Below are positions 13,130 through 26,447 of a stretch of DNA of 64,000 bases, in pieces (positions within the stretch are counted from its first letter, which is position 1; the number at the start of each line of letters is the position of its first letter). Both the position numbers and the translations under genes were made by a program. Source of the DNA: Dryas octopetala (taxonomy: Eukaryota > Streptophyta > Magnoliopsida > Rosales > Rosaceae); contig OY992836.1 in assembly GCA_963921425.1 (NCBI GenBank), positions 21,183,889-21,247,888 of the forward strand. Reading direction: 5' to 3'. The notes beneath the pieces were generated by a model. The model did no database searches and was not told the DNA's origin. It worked only from the letters and a program-made list of their open reading frames with translations.

Positions 13130-15794
13130 TCAAATTGGTAACTTAATGTTAAGCCTTCTAAGCCACAATGAGTGAAGCACCATATGAAGCACATCAAAAG
13201 GCTCAGCAGGCCGGTTGAGCTCAAAATGCCTCTGCACTTTGGTCACCCTCCTCTGCATTTTCAAGTACTTGCTATATGAAACCCCTTTCAAGATCTTCTT
13301 GATATCTGTTATTCTATTTGAGGGAATGTGTATTGAAAACTTGGTCCAATCAAACACATCATCAAAGGGCAATGCATAGTGGTCCGAAATGATCACTGGT
13401 ACACACCCAGATTGAATTGCTTCAACCACTCTTGGACTTGCCACTTCCCACCCACTTGGGCACAAGCAAAACTTGCTCTGCTCCATCAATTTCTTGTAGC
13501 CTAGCTGCTTGGGAAGCTTCTCAAAGACTTGGATTTCATCATCTTTTCCCTTCCAGTGTTCAAATAGCATTGACCTTATGTCTCCATGAGAACCGCCAGC
13601 AAAGAAGCCAAGTATTGGGCGCTTATTTGGGGGTTGGCCAAGTGAGAGCTGGCCGGTTAGCTTGTGAAGGTCTAAGTTGAATTCTGGCATTGAGACGTCC
13701 CTTGTAGGCTTGAACCCTTCAGAGGTGTTGGCATTGCATAGTACTCTAATGAAGTTGGTGAAGAGCTCAGGATCATCAAAGGTAACTGCCGGTGCCTAAC
13801 AACATACATGGAATAAAGTTAGTATGTCATGAAGAGTACTGCTATATGTAGCGCATTTACTAGTTACACCTCTAATAGAAATGTAATTTATTTACATGAA
13901 TGGATCCAATATAAATCTCATCTTTAGGTAAGAAAAACTTTGAGAACCAGTCCAAATTTAGATTAACTTTTAAATGTAACTACTGGGTAATGTTGAACTC
14001 TCATCAAGTTTTAAACAATCAATGCTTAAAAAAAGTTCGAATACTATTTGTAGGGATATTTAACGCGTATTTTATTGTGTAGAAAAATAACTAAAAATTT
14101 GTAATATAAATAAACAATAGCTAGTTTTGGACTTTTTCTATTATAAAAGATGAATTTAATAAATATAGTACAAATAGTTTTCCAAAAAAAAAAAGTACCC
14201 AATCATGACAAGAGAGCATAAAATGGTCAGCTCCTTTGCTTCTATTCCAATATGGGTACCTATTCGCTATAAGATTGACATAGTCTTTGACGACCCGCAC
14301 CATTCGATCACGACGATAGTCGGTAACGGGCATGTAGATGTACTCCACAATATAGACAACACTTATGGGTAGGAAGAATACATGGGCCTCATCTGGATGG
14401 CGGGCCGTGAATGGGCTTTTCCCATTTTCCATCTCATCAATAAAATGGCCCTCGATGGAGTAGATTAAATGGGCCGGCCCAGAGTGAACCAAGGGTTGCT
14501 CTCCTTCCTTGTAGGCCCAAACCTTGAACCTCTTCATCATCTCGATATGACTCCTAATACAACATATGGTACAAAATTACAAATTTGATTGAATACAATT
14601 GTCTGCAATTGAAGAATTTTGGGTACATTGGAAAATGAATTATGGTAACTAGAATGAAGAAATAAATAGACACGATCACACGAGTACATTGAATTTGAAT
14701 TATGCAAAAGATAACTTTCATGAATAATTAAGTTCTGAAAAAAAGGTTTCATGAATAAGCAACATTATCCTTTGTACTACATTTATTACTCAGTTACTGT
14801 CATAAATAGAATATATAGCTATCACTATTAATTACCTACATATGTCTTTGCTTTAGACCTTCCAACCATAATATCAATGTAAATTTTAAAGCGTTTAAAA
14901 ATTGATTGATACAAAAAGGTTCACATAAGGGATTTAAATTAACGAATAAATGAAAGACAATGCATCTATGCATCTAAGGGTTCGATTTACTTCAATGTTA
15001 TTTCTTTCAATCCTTGTATTAAATTCAAAGATTTGTTGTATTATCCTTCATTTATCTCTCAAATTTTGTCCTTTAGGTGAGCACTTCTCTTGAATTTGTC
15101 TTCGTAATATATTCGTTAGTCCCAAAGAAATATACTTTCATACTGTTTTCAAATTTATGTTTTTTTCTAAAAAAAATTATGAGAAGCGTCAAGAAAAGTA
15201 AATAAATGAAAGGTTAAAACTTAACTGATGAAAAGCGTAAGCATTTCTGTAAATGCATCCTCTAGGGATGAAAGTCTCGTCCTTATTATTTGATGTATAA
15301 TTCCGAGTGTGAATTGCTTTGTAGATAGCCGCTCGTGCTTCAGCCAAATCTTCTTCCTTCTTCTTCTCCAACCTACTTTTTTTCCTTTTGAAATGCAACC
15401 TACTCATTTTCTGTAACAAAATAAAAAATAAAAAATTGAGAGAGAAAAATAGTAAATAAAATACAAACCATGAACAAACAATTCTTTAGTGATAAAACCT
15501 ATGTTTGATGGGACTAACATTGATATTTTGGCTGAAATCGTAGGTTGCAAAGGAAGGTGAGTCATATGGAGGAATTTGTTGTGTCAAGGCCAGCAGATCA
15601 GGTGTGGGTAAGACTACTCTTGAAGATTTGGGACTGGAATTTGAATGGTTAAAAGGGATATAAATATTAGTGGAGGAATAGAAAATGAGATCAGTGATAC
15701 AGAAAAAGTTTGGGACACATAAGTACGTGAGAAGAACAAGAAGAAAGGTGGGTACAAGTAAATATGAGAGAGCTGGGAAGCTGAAGGCTGCCAT
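13130..15794 (-). CDS. probable GT47 exostosin-type glycosyltransferase, copy A
   Basis: Predicted Golgi type II membrane glycosyltransferase of family GT47, a group that builds plant cell-wall polysaccharides; the exact donor and acceptor cannot be told from sequence. Four exons (15519-15794, 15226-15410, 14199-14553, 13130-13795), all GT-AG and in phase, encode about 493 residues. A hydrophobic anchor lies at about residues 8-35 after the start MAAFSF. The exostosin domain follows, with [15 protein letters not shown] in exon 3 and [18 protein letters not shown] (about residues 383-400) in exon 4, the best-conserved GT47 segment. An acidic, lysine-rich coiled stretch ([19 protein letters not shown]) precedes the domain. 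The neighbouring gene at 17537-19531 is a tandem paralogue with identical intron positions and phases. It most resembles the At5g03795/At5g20260 group. Confidence 0.88.
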
Positions 15795-17536
15795 GGCTAA
15801 ATATATTGTACACACACATATATATATATAGTGTTTCCTTGTGTCTTACGTACTCTTCTTTTTCCTCTTCGATCTAGAGAGAAAGAGAGAGATTATATGG
15901 CGGTATGAATGTGAATTGTGAAGCATCGACTTGCCTAACTAATTTAGCTTGGTCAACTTTTTGGTCTTTCCTTAATAAAATGATTAATTACATTTTAACT
16001 GGAAGCTCCAGTTAGCTAGGCTAAATTTATGGTTAATTAATTAGTATCTTGGACGGTATAAATTAATTAGTATCTACTATATTAATTGTAGAAACTAGAA
16101 AGAGATTTATTTCGATTAATTAGATGATGTAGTAATGGAAATGCAGTTGAGAAAAGAAAATAATATCTTCCACGTACGACATCATTAATTTACTGGACTA
16201 AACCCTAATTAACCCCATTAATTCAACATTTCAATTAACCTTGCAAAATAACCTCTCAATATGGCACATATGTGCATGATATCATTGTTAATTTGCTGAA
16301 AGTTAGGGGTACTTTAGTACTTTGACTACATCATCCTCTCATAGTCATGTAGTAGCACTGTAGCAGTACCTTCTAATTAAAAGACATCAACTTAATCATG
16401 ATTAGTCATAATATATATATATAATTTTTTCTAGAAAGAATGTTCATATTTTTTTAAATTTGCGAATACCGACACAGTGCTGACATGAGGTAAACAGTCT
16501 GTCGGTACAAATGATGTGCTGCAACAAATTCTGATGTGCTGCAGCAATTTCTGAAATTTCGTGTCGACACACTATCTACCATATGTCAGCATTGTGTTAG
16601 CATCCACAAATTTTGAAAATGTTGACATCATCTCTCGAGAATGACTTATATATATATATAAATGCATCACAACGTAGGGGATGAGTCATGAGGCCAATTT
16701 CGGGAGGGAGAGACGCAATTTAAGGACAGAAGATCCGAACTCCTTGGCTAGCTTCAAGAAAAATTGGAAAAGTAACTAATTAACATACATGCATATATGG
16801 ATGTGGATCAAGATTTTGGCGTAGGAATTTGACCCAATAGCTCCAATCCCAAACACATTATTTATAGATTATTTGCATGATTCCAAGAGCATTATGAATA
16901 ATATGTCTCGATCATGTCGTTCCTGTCTCGGATTACCAACTTTCTTGAGACTGCTTCAATTCTCTGGCCTTGATTGAATTGCAAGTCATCGATCCACTGG
17001 CGGAACCATGCAAGGATCATCTCTTATTATTATATGCCTCTTCTTTCATCTAAAACAAATCATATTATGGCATGCATTAATCCATATATGATCAATAATT
17101 CAATATGCATGTAATTGCTTCAATTTTAATTTGAGTGATTATGTATATGACCCAACACAATAGCCATTATAGAGTTGCAGAGGAGACAATTAATAACAAG
17201 ATTGAAAATAAGACGGCATTAATTATGGAGTTGCAAGTCGATCACTAAAGGAAGACTAAGATATTTGATTAAGAAGACAATGCTTGTTTTTATATGAGTT
17301 TTAATTATACAATCATGTATTATAATTTAAGCGTGTGTGAGTAGAAAATGAAATAATCATAATAACACTTTTTGAATGTATGTTGAGTTACCTAAATGCA
17401 TTGTAATCCTTTGATTTGTAATACATGACTAGAAGTAAAAACAAATACAAAGGAGAATCCAAATTTAAAAATTAAAACAAACACGTAGGATAAATCATTC
17501 AAATCTAAAAGTTACATGCACAAGTTAATGTTTATA
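15795..17536. other. intergenic region between the two GT47 genes
   Basis: AT-rich DNA with no supported gene. About 15795-15910 is the probable promoter and leader of GT47 copy A, including a TA-repeat near 15820-15832. A small foldback repeat is listed separately at 16425-16650. The remainder to 17536 is unremarkable and includes the 3' flank of copy B. Confidence 0.5.
16425..16650. repeat. small foldback repeat (MITE-like)
   Basis: The left half contains CTAGAAAGAATGTTCAT and CCGACACAGTGCTGACAT; the right half contains their imperfect reverse complements (ATGTCAGCATTGTGTTAGCA and TCTCTCGAGAATGAC). The two arms can form a hairpin of about 90 bp per side. TA-repeats flank both ends, so a target duplication cannot be read with certainty. 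No coding potential. Confidence 0.6.
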
Positions 17537-19531
17537 TCAACTTTCGATTTTAAAATTAAGCCGTCTCAACCACACTGAATGAAGTACCATATGAATTACA
17601 TCAAATGGCTTAGATGGTCTATTTAGTGCAAAATGCCTACGAACTTTGGACACCCTCTTCTGCATTTTCAAGTATTTCTCATTTGGAATTGCTTGTAAGA
17701 TGGTCTTAATTTCTGGTATCTTAGCAACTGGAATATGTATGGAAAATTGGCTCCAATTAAGGACATCACTGAAGGGTAATGTATAATTGTCAGTAATTAA
17801 CACCGGCACACACCCTGCATAAAATGCCTCCACCACTCTTGGGCTTGCCACTTCAAACCCACTGGGACACAAGCAAAACTTGCTCTGCCCCATTAATTTT
17901 GTGTAGTTTTGACCCATTGGAAGCTTTTCATGGACTTGAATTTCTTCATCTTTGTCCTTCCAATAATTGAGCAACACATGTCGAATGTACCCATGGACCC
18001 TACCGGCAAAGAAGGCTAGAATTGGACGGTTGTTTGGGTCCTGACCCAAATAGGGTGGACCAAGCTTTCCAGAGGGTATGTAAATTTCAGGCAGTGGGAC
18101 GTCTCGTTTGGGCTGGAATCCTTCAGATGTGTTGGCATTACAAAGGACTCTAATAAAGTTCTTGAAAAGCTCAGACTCTCCTACTGAAACCTCCGGTGCC
18201 TGAAAATAAGAAACTTCTAGTATTTTTAGTCACGTCAAAATTTGTAACTGATATACTGATGCATTAATTAAGATTTTAAAAATATTTAGGATAATAGTTT
18301 GTGCTTCTAGTACTATTTTTTTATAGTAATGCTACACTTACCACATTTTTATACCATAATTTCATACCATTTTACATGGCATTCATACATTGGACACTAA
18401 AAATTAAAAATTAAAACCTAAAAAAGAAAAACGAAATAACCTTCCAGTAAAATAATGACACATCATGTGGGATACAAATGTGGGAAAAAAAATGTGTGAC
18501 AACTAGCATTATTGTTTTTTATAATACGTACCCAATCGTGGCATGAAGCCATAAAATGGTCAGCACCATTGCTCCTGTTCCAGTAGGGATACTTATCAGC
18601 CACAACACCAACATAGTCGATGACAATCCGTTGCAGGCGATCGCGATAGTAGTCTTGTTTTCTGGTGATGGGCAAGTAGACATAGTGAACAATGTTGGCT
18701 ACACTGAAGGGCAGGAAATATGTGTGTGCCTCATCAGGATGTGTAGCTCTGAAGGGGCTCTCCTCCCTCTCTATTTCATCTATGAACTGTCCTTCAATGC
18801 CGTATATGTTGTTCATTGGACCAAAATGCGCTAATGGATACTCTCCTTCCTTGTAGCTCCACACCTTGAACCTCTTCCTCATCTCTATGTGACTCCTGCA
18901 CATACATGATACATATCATAGTTAATTATGATTAAGCAATTAATATGTACACATTTATATCCATAAGAAGAAAATTAAAAGTACTTAATTAATTATAATT
19001 AGCATCTTAAAAGTTAAACGTGCTCAACTGGTGAAAAGCATAAGGGTTATTGTAAATGCTTCCTCTTGGGATAAAAGTCTCTTCCTTGTCTGATGTATAG
19101 TTACTAGACCGAATTGCTTGAAGAATTGCGGCTCGTGCTTTTGCTAAATCTTCTTCAATTTTCTCCAAACTAGTCTTAACACCCTGGTCACAAAATTTAC
19201 ACTAATAGATAGTATTAGCCAAAGTTGATTAATTTACCAAAACAATTAATCAAATATATTTGCATGATTTGCTCACTTTGGTACCACTAGCTTTCTGTAT
19301 AGTACTTCCTTGATACATAGAGCTTGTGAGAGTCGACCCATCTAAAGAAACGTGTGGTGGGGCTGTGTAGTTATTGGTCTTTTTGAGATTAAAAGGTGTA
19401 GAAATAGTGAAAGAGGAAACAAAGGGAATGAGATGGTTGTTTTCGGACAATGGTGAAAAGGTTACGAGGAAGCAAAGAAGAAAAAACAACGTAATAACTA
19501 ACAGAAAAAGTCGAAAGCTTAAGGCTGCCAT
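17537..19531 (-). CDS. probable GT47 exostosin-type glycosyltransferase, copy B
   Basis: Second member of the tandem GT47 pair. Four exons (19277-19531, 19029-19183, 18532-18895, 17537-18199), GT-AG and in phase, encode about 478 residues. The start [11 protein letters not shown] opens an N-terminal membrane anchor; the stem carries [16 protein letters not shown]; the exostosin domain includes [18 protein letters not shown] and [18 protein letters not shown]. Intron phases equal those of copy A, so the pair arose by duplication of a whole gene. The two are clearly diverged, including [13 protein letters not shown] in place of [13 protein letters not shown], so the duplication is old and both copies appear to be kept by selection. 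A MITE sits in intron 3 about 20 bases from the donor site. Confidence 0.88.
18327..18511. mobile_element. small MITE in GT47 copy B intron 3
   Basis: A 185-bp unit with inverted ends: TAATGCTACACTTACCACA on the left and, reversed, TAATGCTAGTTGTCACACA on the right. A second copy of the same family lies at 51154-51336, sharing long stretches such as CATGGCATTCATACATTGGA. No clear target duplication can be read, so no superfamily is assigned. Confidence 0.75.
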
Positions 19532-21785
19532 GGCTAACTTTACTGCTAGCTTCTATATCACACACAGTACGTACGTACTCTACTCTGTCGCTTTGATTCC
19601 TAATAAGAAGTGATGAGGGTGACTCAGTGACTTGGTGAGGAATATCAGCATCTGGGTTTATCTAATTAAGAAGCTGCATGCACTTGCTACATTTATATAT
19701 ACATATAGCTAGGGTGCTTTGACTTTATAATAAAGGCTAGCTAACTCTTTGCCTCAGCTCTCGGTGAGTCATATCATCAAACACGTACATTGTGATATTA
19801 CTGACCTGGAAAGATTGTTAGCAGCTGCAGAAATCGATGATATTCTTAAAACTTTTGAAGATGAGTAACTTGCAAGTTGTCAGAATAATTTATTAACCTT
19901 TTGCCATGCATATCATTATCATATGCCAGCATATATATTTTTGTCCGGGGTTATTCCAATAGGTACTCTTTTTTGGAGAGAAAAACCCTAACCGTTAAAA
20001 TAGAAAAAATCTCAAAAATAGTTTGTCAAGTCCCTCTCTTATTTTAAGTGACTTGTTTCCACAACATTTTAAAGCTCATATTCTATAGAACAACTTGTTT
20101 TTTGTCTTATCCTAAGCCTTAACCAATCTAAAATAACATATATACACTATCAAATACATGCCAAATTGCCAATTCATGCGCGCACTAAATGCATGAAATT
20201 AATAAACCTTTTTCCTCTGTTTTTTTTTTTTTTTTCTTCATGCTATTCTATAAATACAAATAAACGGTAGTCTTTGGAGGGTAGTTATTTATCCAATTCT
20301 ATAGTGAAGTTTGTACCATGGCCCTAGGGAATCGACCAAACTCTAATCCCAAAGGTACATATATTGAGTTGGTCAAACTCATTTGTTTATCATGCACCTT
20401 CTCTTATGATCCCCATATATCTATATATGAGGTTGAAGTGAACTTCTTGGATCGCAAACTTCTTGAGCCTGCTGCTTTTTGAGTGGATTGAAAGTAATGT
20501 ACTGTTAAAAGTCCAACACCAGATCAAGAGACCCATGGCCTGAAACATATATAAAATCAGATGGATATCTTGGAAATTGCCCAATACATGATGGGAACTG
20601 GGCTTATAAATAATTAACCTATGTACTTACTTAGTCATACAGGTGAAATAGGAGTAGACTTTTTTTGTTTAGTCAAACTGTGAGTAAACTTACGTATTGT
20701 TCACACTTCATTTATGAGGTGGGTGTGACTTATTATATGACACGTATTGTTCACACTTCATTTAATTACGTATTGACAGTATTGTTCATATATACATGTG
20801 TGGTTAAGCTACATAAGATTTCATATCGTGGAATGGAAATAGTATTGTGTACAAGTTAAGGTTGAGTTCAGCATTTTCAATATTAATTGTTTACCCACTT
20901 GTAACACTTATTATAAGTCCAATGCATGCTAAAGCATTTAAGCTCACCCACAACTAGACTAGTAGACTTTGACTCTCATCTAAGGATGGAGCTATTAGAA
21001 GGCTCTCATGAACTATAACCAAGCCCAAAAAAAGTCTAACCCTGCCCAACCCAAGTGTCAGCCCACACTAAGCCCATCCCGTCCCCCAAAGCCCACCCTG
21101 TATATGGCATTGGCATCTCATCATCCAACAGCCTTGTAAGTTGTAACTGAACTCTTTTATCCATTCTCACATTTCCTATTTTCTTGGACGTACGAGAATC
21201 ATGTTTCCTAACAGAACGTAATTCTTGCCTAATATCTTTGAATTGAAAGCTTTTTTTTTTTTTTTTAATCAGAAGGAGAAGTCGAATTATGAATAATTAA
21301 TTAGTTACTGAATTGAAAGCATCTTCAACTTGAATTTAATAGATGTGGGCTTGAGCAACCTGCAACCCCTTGAACTATCCTAAATGTTGAGGTGCAAAAA
21401 AGTACCCTAAATTTGTCTCCATGCTGCGTTCTGATACATCAAAATACATTCACAATTCAATTATTCAGAAAAAAATAAAACTACAAAATGATCAATATAC
21501 AAACTAATATTATGATACACACTACAATCTCAATAAATAAGTAATAGAAAACAATTAATTCTGAACTTTTTTCTCCCTGGAATTCTTCTAAAACATAATG
21601 ACAGCCTCTATCTGCTTCTCTTTTGAGGCCATCTTTTGAGCTAGAGGAAGCTCTCATATACAACACCTTATACTCAACAAATGAATTATATGCCCCTACG
21701 TACCCAAATACCCATCATCAATATCAATATAAATCAAGCATAAATAGTTGAGCACAAAAATGAAGTTACTTACTTGGTATATATT
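19532..21785. other. intergenic region, GT47 promoter side
   Basis: Contains the promoter and leader of GT47 copy B, AT-rich sequence, a T-run at 20220-20235, and a short repeated motif ACGTATTGTTCACACTTCATTTA at about 20690-20765 in two copies roughly 60 bp apart. About 21660-21785 is the 3' flank of HHP1. No gene is supported. Confidence 0.5.
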
Positions 21786-23780
21786 TTACATAGTACTATT
21801 GTCACACCCAAAGGTGTTTCGCCATTCTAGCATTACAAGTATGGCACCATAATGTGCCAATGCACCCATCACCACCAAAACATGAAAAATTTGATGGCTG
21901 TGGCCAGCCAAATCAAACCATCCGGGCTTCCATCTTTCTGGAATCCGAGTCACATAAAATCCAGTCCCTGTTAAGTAGAAAAGGGCCATGAAAGCCTCAT
22001 AAATCAGAGTGATATCGCGCTTCGGGTTGCCCCAATTCACAATGCTGGCATGGATGGCAGGCACAATCCCAAACAACCCCATAGAAGCAAAGAGTGAGGC
22101 ACGAAATGTACGAAATTCGCAGCTTGAAAGCTTTGGTGAAAGCAGTGTTATGATGGTGAAAATGCCCATGATGGTGATCCCACCAAGGTAGATGAATTGC
22201 CAGCGCGAGTCACATTGGAATATGTAGAAAATTGGAGGGAAGAAGGAGGTGATGATCATGATGGTGATGCCGGAGTAGTCTATGCGCAAGAGTAAGAGGT
22301 TCAAAGGGTGAGAGTGGCATGAGAAAAGGTGGCAAATGGTGCTTGAGAGAAGGCAGAACATAGAACCACTTAGGAAAACATAGAAAGGCCACCATGTCAC
22401 ACTCATTTCAGCAGATGATGCAATACCCATTTCCTGAGATGTCATTTGCTCGAAATCAATAAGCTTTGTTGTCCCCTGATAATTAATTTCTTGTGTTAAT
22501 TTTTGAAATATATCAATCAGAACAGAAGCAGTGGAAGAATTGATATCATAGGGAGGATCATATACAGAAGATGAACTAACCGAAAAAATATTACGGGAAA
22601 TATTTGTATCTGCACTAATTGGTGTGTACCTGCATCAAATTACATGCATATATAAATTAATGAGACAAGGTTATAAATTGATTGATTCTTCTTGGAATTA
22701 CGTACTATATCTATATGCATGCCTGAGAGTTTTGGGAATTGAAATGTATGGAATGTTCATAGTGTCAAAGAAAAGAAAGATCTCTATTTATGCATGGTTG
22801 CAATTAATGATTATGAAGCTAAATTAACTCTAATTAATTAGCAGAAAAAGAAAGATTTCACATGCTTTCATCTAGAAATTAAATGTTTCAAACTAACTAA
22901 TAATTAGTCTAGGTATATTACTATAATATATTTTGTTAATTAGTCATCAGTTTTCTATTCTGATTCTAATTTGTTTTCACATAACTATGGAAGATATATG
23001 TATATCAGATACAAATGAAATTTTCAGATTTCTCAAAAGAAAACAGAATTAGAAAAAGTAACTAATTAAAGAAAGAAATTATCAACAAACCTGGTAAAAA
23101 AGCCAAGGAGATCGGCTAACTGAGGCACTTCCCACAAATTGGCCATAGTCAAACCCAAAAACAGAACAAACCCAATCAAATGCCTGCAAACAAAACACCC
23201 AAAATTTAAATAAAATTTCGAATAATTAAATTCAAAGAAAAGAAACAAGAAAAACCTAAATTCATGAAAGAAACATGAAAGAAATGAAACAGCAAAACAA
23301 GACGTACGTCCAAACGTTGAGAGTTTCGTTATGCCAGCGGAAGACGCTGAAGAAAGCTTCGTGGAGAGGCCAATTGGCTCTGTAATAATTGAGTATGAAC
23401 TCATTGTCTTTCATGTACTCCGGCAACTCCCAATACGACATCAAACCGTACCGTTTGGGTTGGGTCGATTTTGTCTGTTGAGAAATATCCTTCTTCTTCT
23501 TCTTCTTTTTCTTCTTGTTGTAGTTGTTGTTGTTGTTGTTGTTGTTGTTGTCTGTGTGGTAATGGGTTTGATCCATAATTTGTTTTGGTTTTGGTTTTGG
23601 TTTTGGTTTTGATGGTGAGGATGAAGAAGATGATGATCTCTTGGAAATTGCTGAAGCAGCTCCTCCTTCTTCCCTAAGAGACATTGGTGGGTGTGGAGGA
23701 GGAGGGGCTTCGAGGAGAGATGGTTTATAGTTATGGTGGAAGAAGAAGAAGAAGAAGCAAATATGTGAATAATATGCCAT
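21786..23780 (-). CDS. HHP1: heptahelical transmembrane protein HHP1-like (PAQR/adiponectin-receptor family)
   Basis: Seven-pass membrane protein of the PAQR family; plant HHP proteins are linked to hormone and sugar responses. Three exons (23308-23780, 23091-23183, 21786-22629), GT-AG and in phase. The conserved entry to the domain, MSYWELPEYMKDNEFILNYY, lies in exon 1; membrane segments follow, with DYSGITIMIITSFFPP carrying the conserved aspartate, and GHSHQIFHVLVVMGALAHY carrying the C-terminal metal-binding histidines. From the first ATG the protein is 469 residues; an internal ATG at 23684 (MSLREEGG) would give 437 and may be the real start, because the extra 32 residues are phenylalanine/proline-rich and unlike the family. 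The N-terminus has serine, lysine-proline, asparagine (9) and lysine (9) runs from microsatellites. From memory HHP1 is the closest of Arabidopsis HHP1-5. Confidence 0.88.
23486..23613. repeat. coding microsatellites in HHP1 exon 1
   Basis: Plus-strand TTC, TTG and GGTTTT repeats follow each other and encode, on the minus strand, polylysine, polyasparagine and a lysine-proline repeat. All three remain in frame. They lie in the disordered N-terminal tail before the first membrane segment, so length changes would be tolerated. Confidence 0.85.
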
Positions 23781-24303
23781 GTGATGTGTAATGAGGTATT
23801 AAGTGCCCAACTGCACCAACCAACTACAACATTAAAAAGACCTACTGACATTGCCTTGCATTACTACATTTACATGACATGCACGATGCTCTATCTAGCT
23901 AAGCATAGCAGATACATACACTGGTTTGGTTGGTTGGTTCTCCTCTGTGCCTAAAATCATTAATTTATTTTTTTATTTTATTAATGACGTCTTTTTCCTG
24001 GCCTATATATGAGAATTATAAAGAAGGAGAATTAATTGGTTAACCATATTTTCCATTATATCTCACCCACCAAAGTACCAAACGGATCAACTAATTTATC
24101 AAGACCCACTTTTCATTACTCTATATAGATAGTAGATACATGAAAATAATATATTTTTGTCCACGTTGTCAAGGTAGACTATTAATTAAGTTGAGTTTTA
24201 TTTGAATGTTTGGTTTAAAGTTTAATCCGATAATTTAACAAAATAAAATGACTATTTAACAAACAACACATTTCAGTGTATATTTATATTTATATATATA
24301 TAT

Positions 24304-25107
24304 GGACTCCTTCTGTTGAGGTATACCTCAACTTATTTATGTTGAGGTATGACCTTGTTGGAGCCCACACGAGTCGTTTTGTGTCGATCCGAACCGTTCG
24401 CAAGGATAATCTTCATTGATAGATCATCCTTGCAAAAAATTAGCCTAATCGGAAATCATTTGCTTATCTAACTTTGATAAAACAAATAGACGGTTTCATC
24501 GAAAATATTTGGTTCGTCCATTTATTTGATCAAAGTTAGATAGGCAAATGATTTCCGATTTGGCTAATTTTTTGCAAGGATGATCTATTTATGGAGATGT
24601 AAAAAATGAACGGTTCGGATTGACACAAAAAGACTCGTGTACGCCCCAACAGAGTATACCTCAACATAAATAAGTTGAGGTATACCTCAACAGAAGGAGC
24701 CTGATATATGGACTCCTTCTGTTGAGGTATACCTCAACTTATTTATGTTGAGGTATGACCTTGTTGGAGCCCACACGAGTCGTTTTGTGTCGATCCGAAC
24801 CGTTCGCAAGGATAATCTTCATTGATAGATCATCCTTGCAAAAAATTAGCCCAATCGGAAATCATTTGCCTATCTAACTTTGATAAAACAAATAGACGGT
24901 TTCATCGAAAATATTTGGTTCGTCCATTTATTTGATCAAAGTTAGATAGGCAAATGATTTCCGATTTGGCTAATTTTTTGCAAGGATGATCTATTTATGG
25001 AGATGTAAAAAATGAACGGTTCGGATTGACACAAAAAGACTCGTGTACGCCCCAACAGAGTATACCTCAACATAAATAAGTTGAGGTATACCTCAACAGA
25101 AGGAGCC
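24304..25107. mobile_element. two tandem copies of a 398-bp foldback element
   Basis: Each copy (24304-24701 and 24710-25107) is an almost full-length hairpin with arms of roughly 190 bp. Both ends carry the perfect palindrome GTTGAGGTATACCTCAAC, next to CTCCTTC/GAAGGAG. The two copies, spaced at 406 bp with an 8-bp AT-rich joint, appear to differ at only about two positions, so the duplication is recent. No protein is encoded. TA-repeats flank the pair, which hides any target duplication. They lie between the divergent flank of HHP1 and the 3' side of SPS. Confidence 0.85.
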
Positions 25108-26447
25108 TATATATATATATCTCTTTTACCAAAAAAAGCATATATATATCTCGTGAAGCATGTGTCATACATCACCATGATGGAGATATAAAACCACCAT
25201 GATTGAGATAATATTGGGTAACCAAAGTTACCTCAAAAGATCACGTACGTTCAGAATATGCTATTTTGGGTATTTTGTTTGTTACTTCATTAAAAAAATA
25301 ATAATAAAAAAAAGCAGTTGTAAAATCCAATTGACATTTAGGTTTAAGAAGCTCAGCTAATTTTTTCTCTAGGTGGCATTAGCAACCCTAATGTAGCAAT
25401 ACTCCATTGTTTTAAGAGCAGACAGGTGACCAACTATCGGACTGCTATTTACTTTCTTATTGATTTATGGATACATAGTTTTGATTGCTCTTGGGACACT
25501 TGAACGCAAAAGCAATATTTCTTGCCAATTGCTTAACCACTTGTCTTACTAAATTAATATAACTCAATATGTATTCATTCAAAATGAGGGTAGAGAAATG
25601 AGTTATATTTAAGATTAGTCAAAGTTCAATTCTCTTTAATGTAACAAATAATGGGTTTATATTTATATTTAGACTATTGTTGGTGTTTTGACCCAGAAAT
25701 AAAGACGATAGTTGGTGTCTGTCTTTATTCTCGATTTGGGAAGTTCCTTGTCACGTTAGATGTTACGTTCCATAAAAGTAGTGACCCCATTCACCCATTT
25801 ACTCCAAGACACACGTAGCCTTATGACTTTATGAAGACGTATGTATGTAGGTTTAAGAGGATGTTGACACCAGCACTGATGAAGGACCACCCATATATGC
25901 TCCTTTGCTGATTACTCATTAGTCATTAGGAACAGAATAGCGATTACACCTTTCATCTTTTAGAATCTGAGTTTAACCCTTTCAAGATTGCCTTACTGTC
26001 AGTCTGTCACGATTTTGGTTTTTTGGATTTACTTGTACTCATGAGGCCAGATGTAAAGAGAAATGCTAAATGCTAAGCAAAATCGTGATCAATCGTCACA
26101 CACATCAACAATTGACAACCGTCTTCACTGTATGGACAATTATGGGGAGTAAAGTACGTTCCAGTATAAAAAGCACTGAAAGAGAGATCAACTTCCAGCA
26201 GTCCCAAGAGATGTTTGCATTACACACCAAAGATGCAACAACTACATAACTAGGAGTGCAGTTGGCTCTTTATTTCTTAGCTAGTAGCCTAGAAGCCACT
26301 GAAAGCAAGAAAAGGATTTTACTTTGTGAAAGAAATAAAAACTATGAATACAAGTATTGAGCTTTATGACAAACCCGCAAACAAACTTTTGAGGGCAAGG
26401 TTTGAGATAAGAGAGAGTGCTTATGAGGCTTAGGAATATGCACATTT
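25108..26447. other. intergenic region and SPS 3' flank
   Basis: AT-rich DNA with no supported gene; about 26160-26447 is the probable 3' untranslated region of the minus-strand sucrose-phosphate synthase gene. I see no other structure. Confidence 0.5.

Noticed and set aside
24304-25107. The tandem foldback pair as an LTR element
   Set aside because: The repeats are inverted within each copy, with no primer-binding site or TG...CA ends, so it is not of LTR type.
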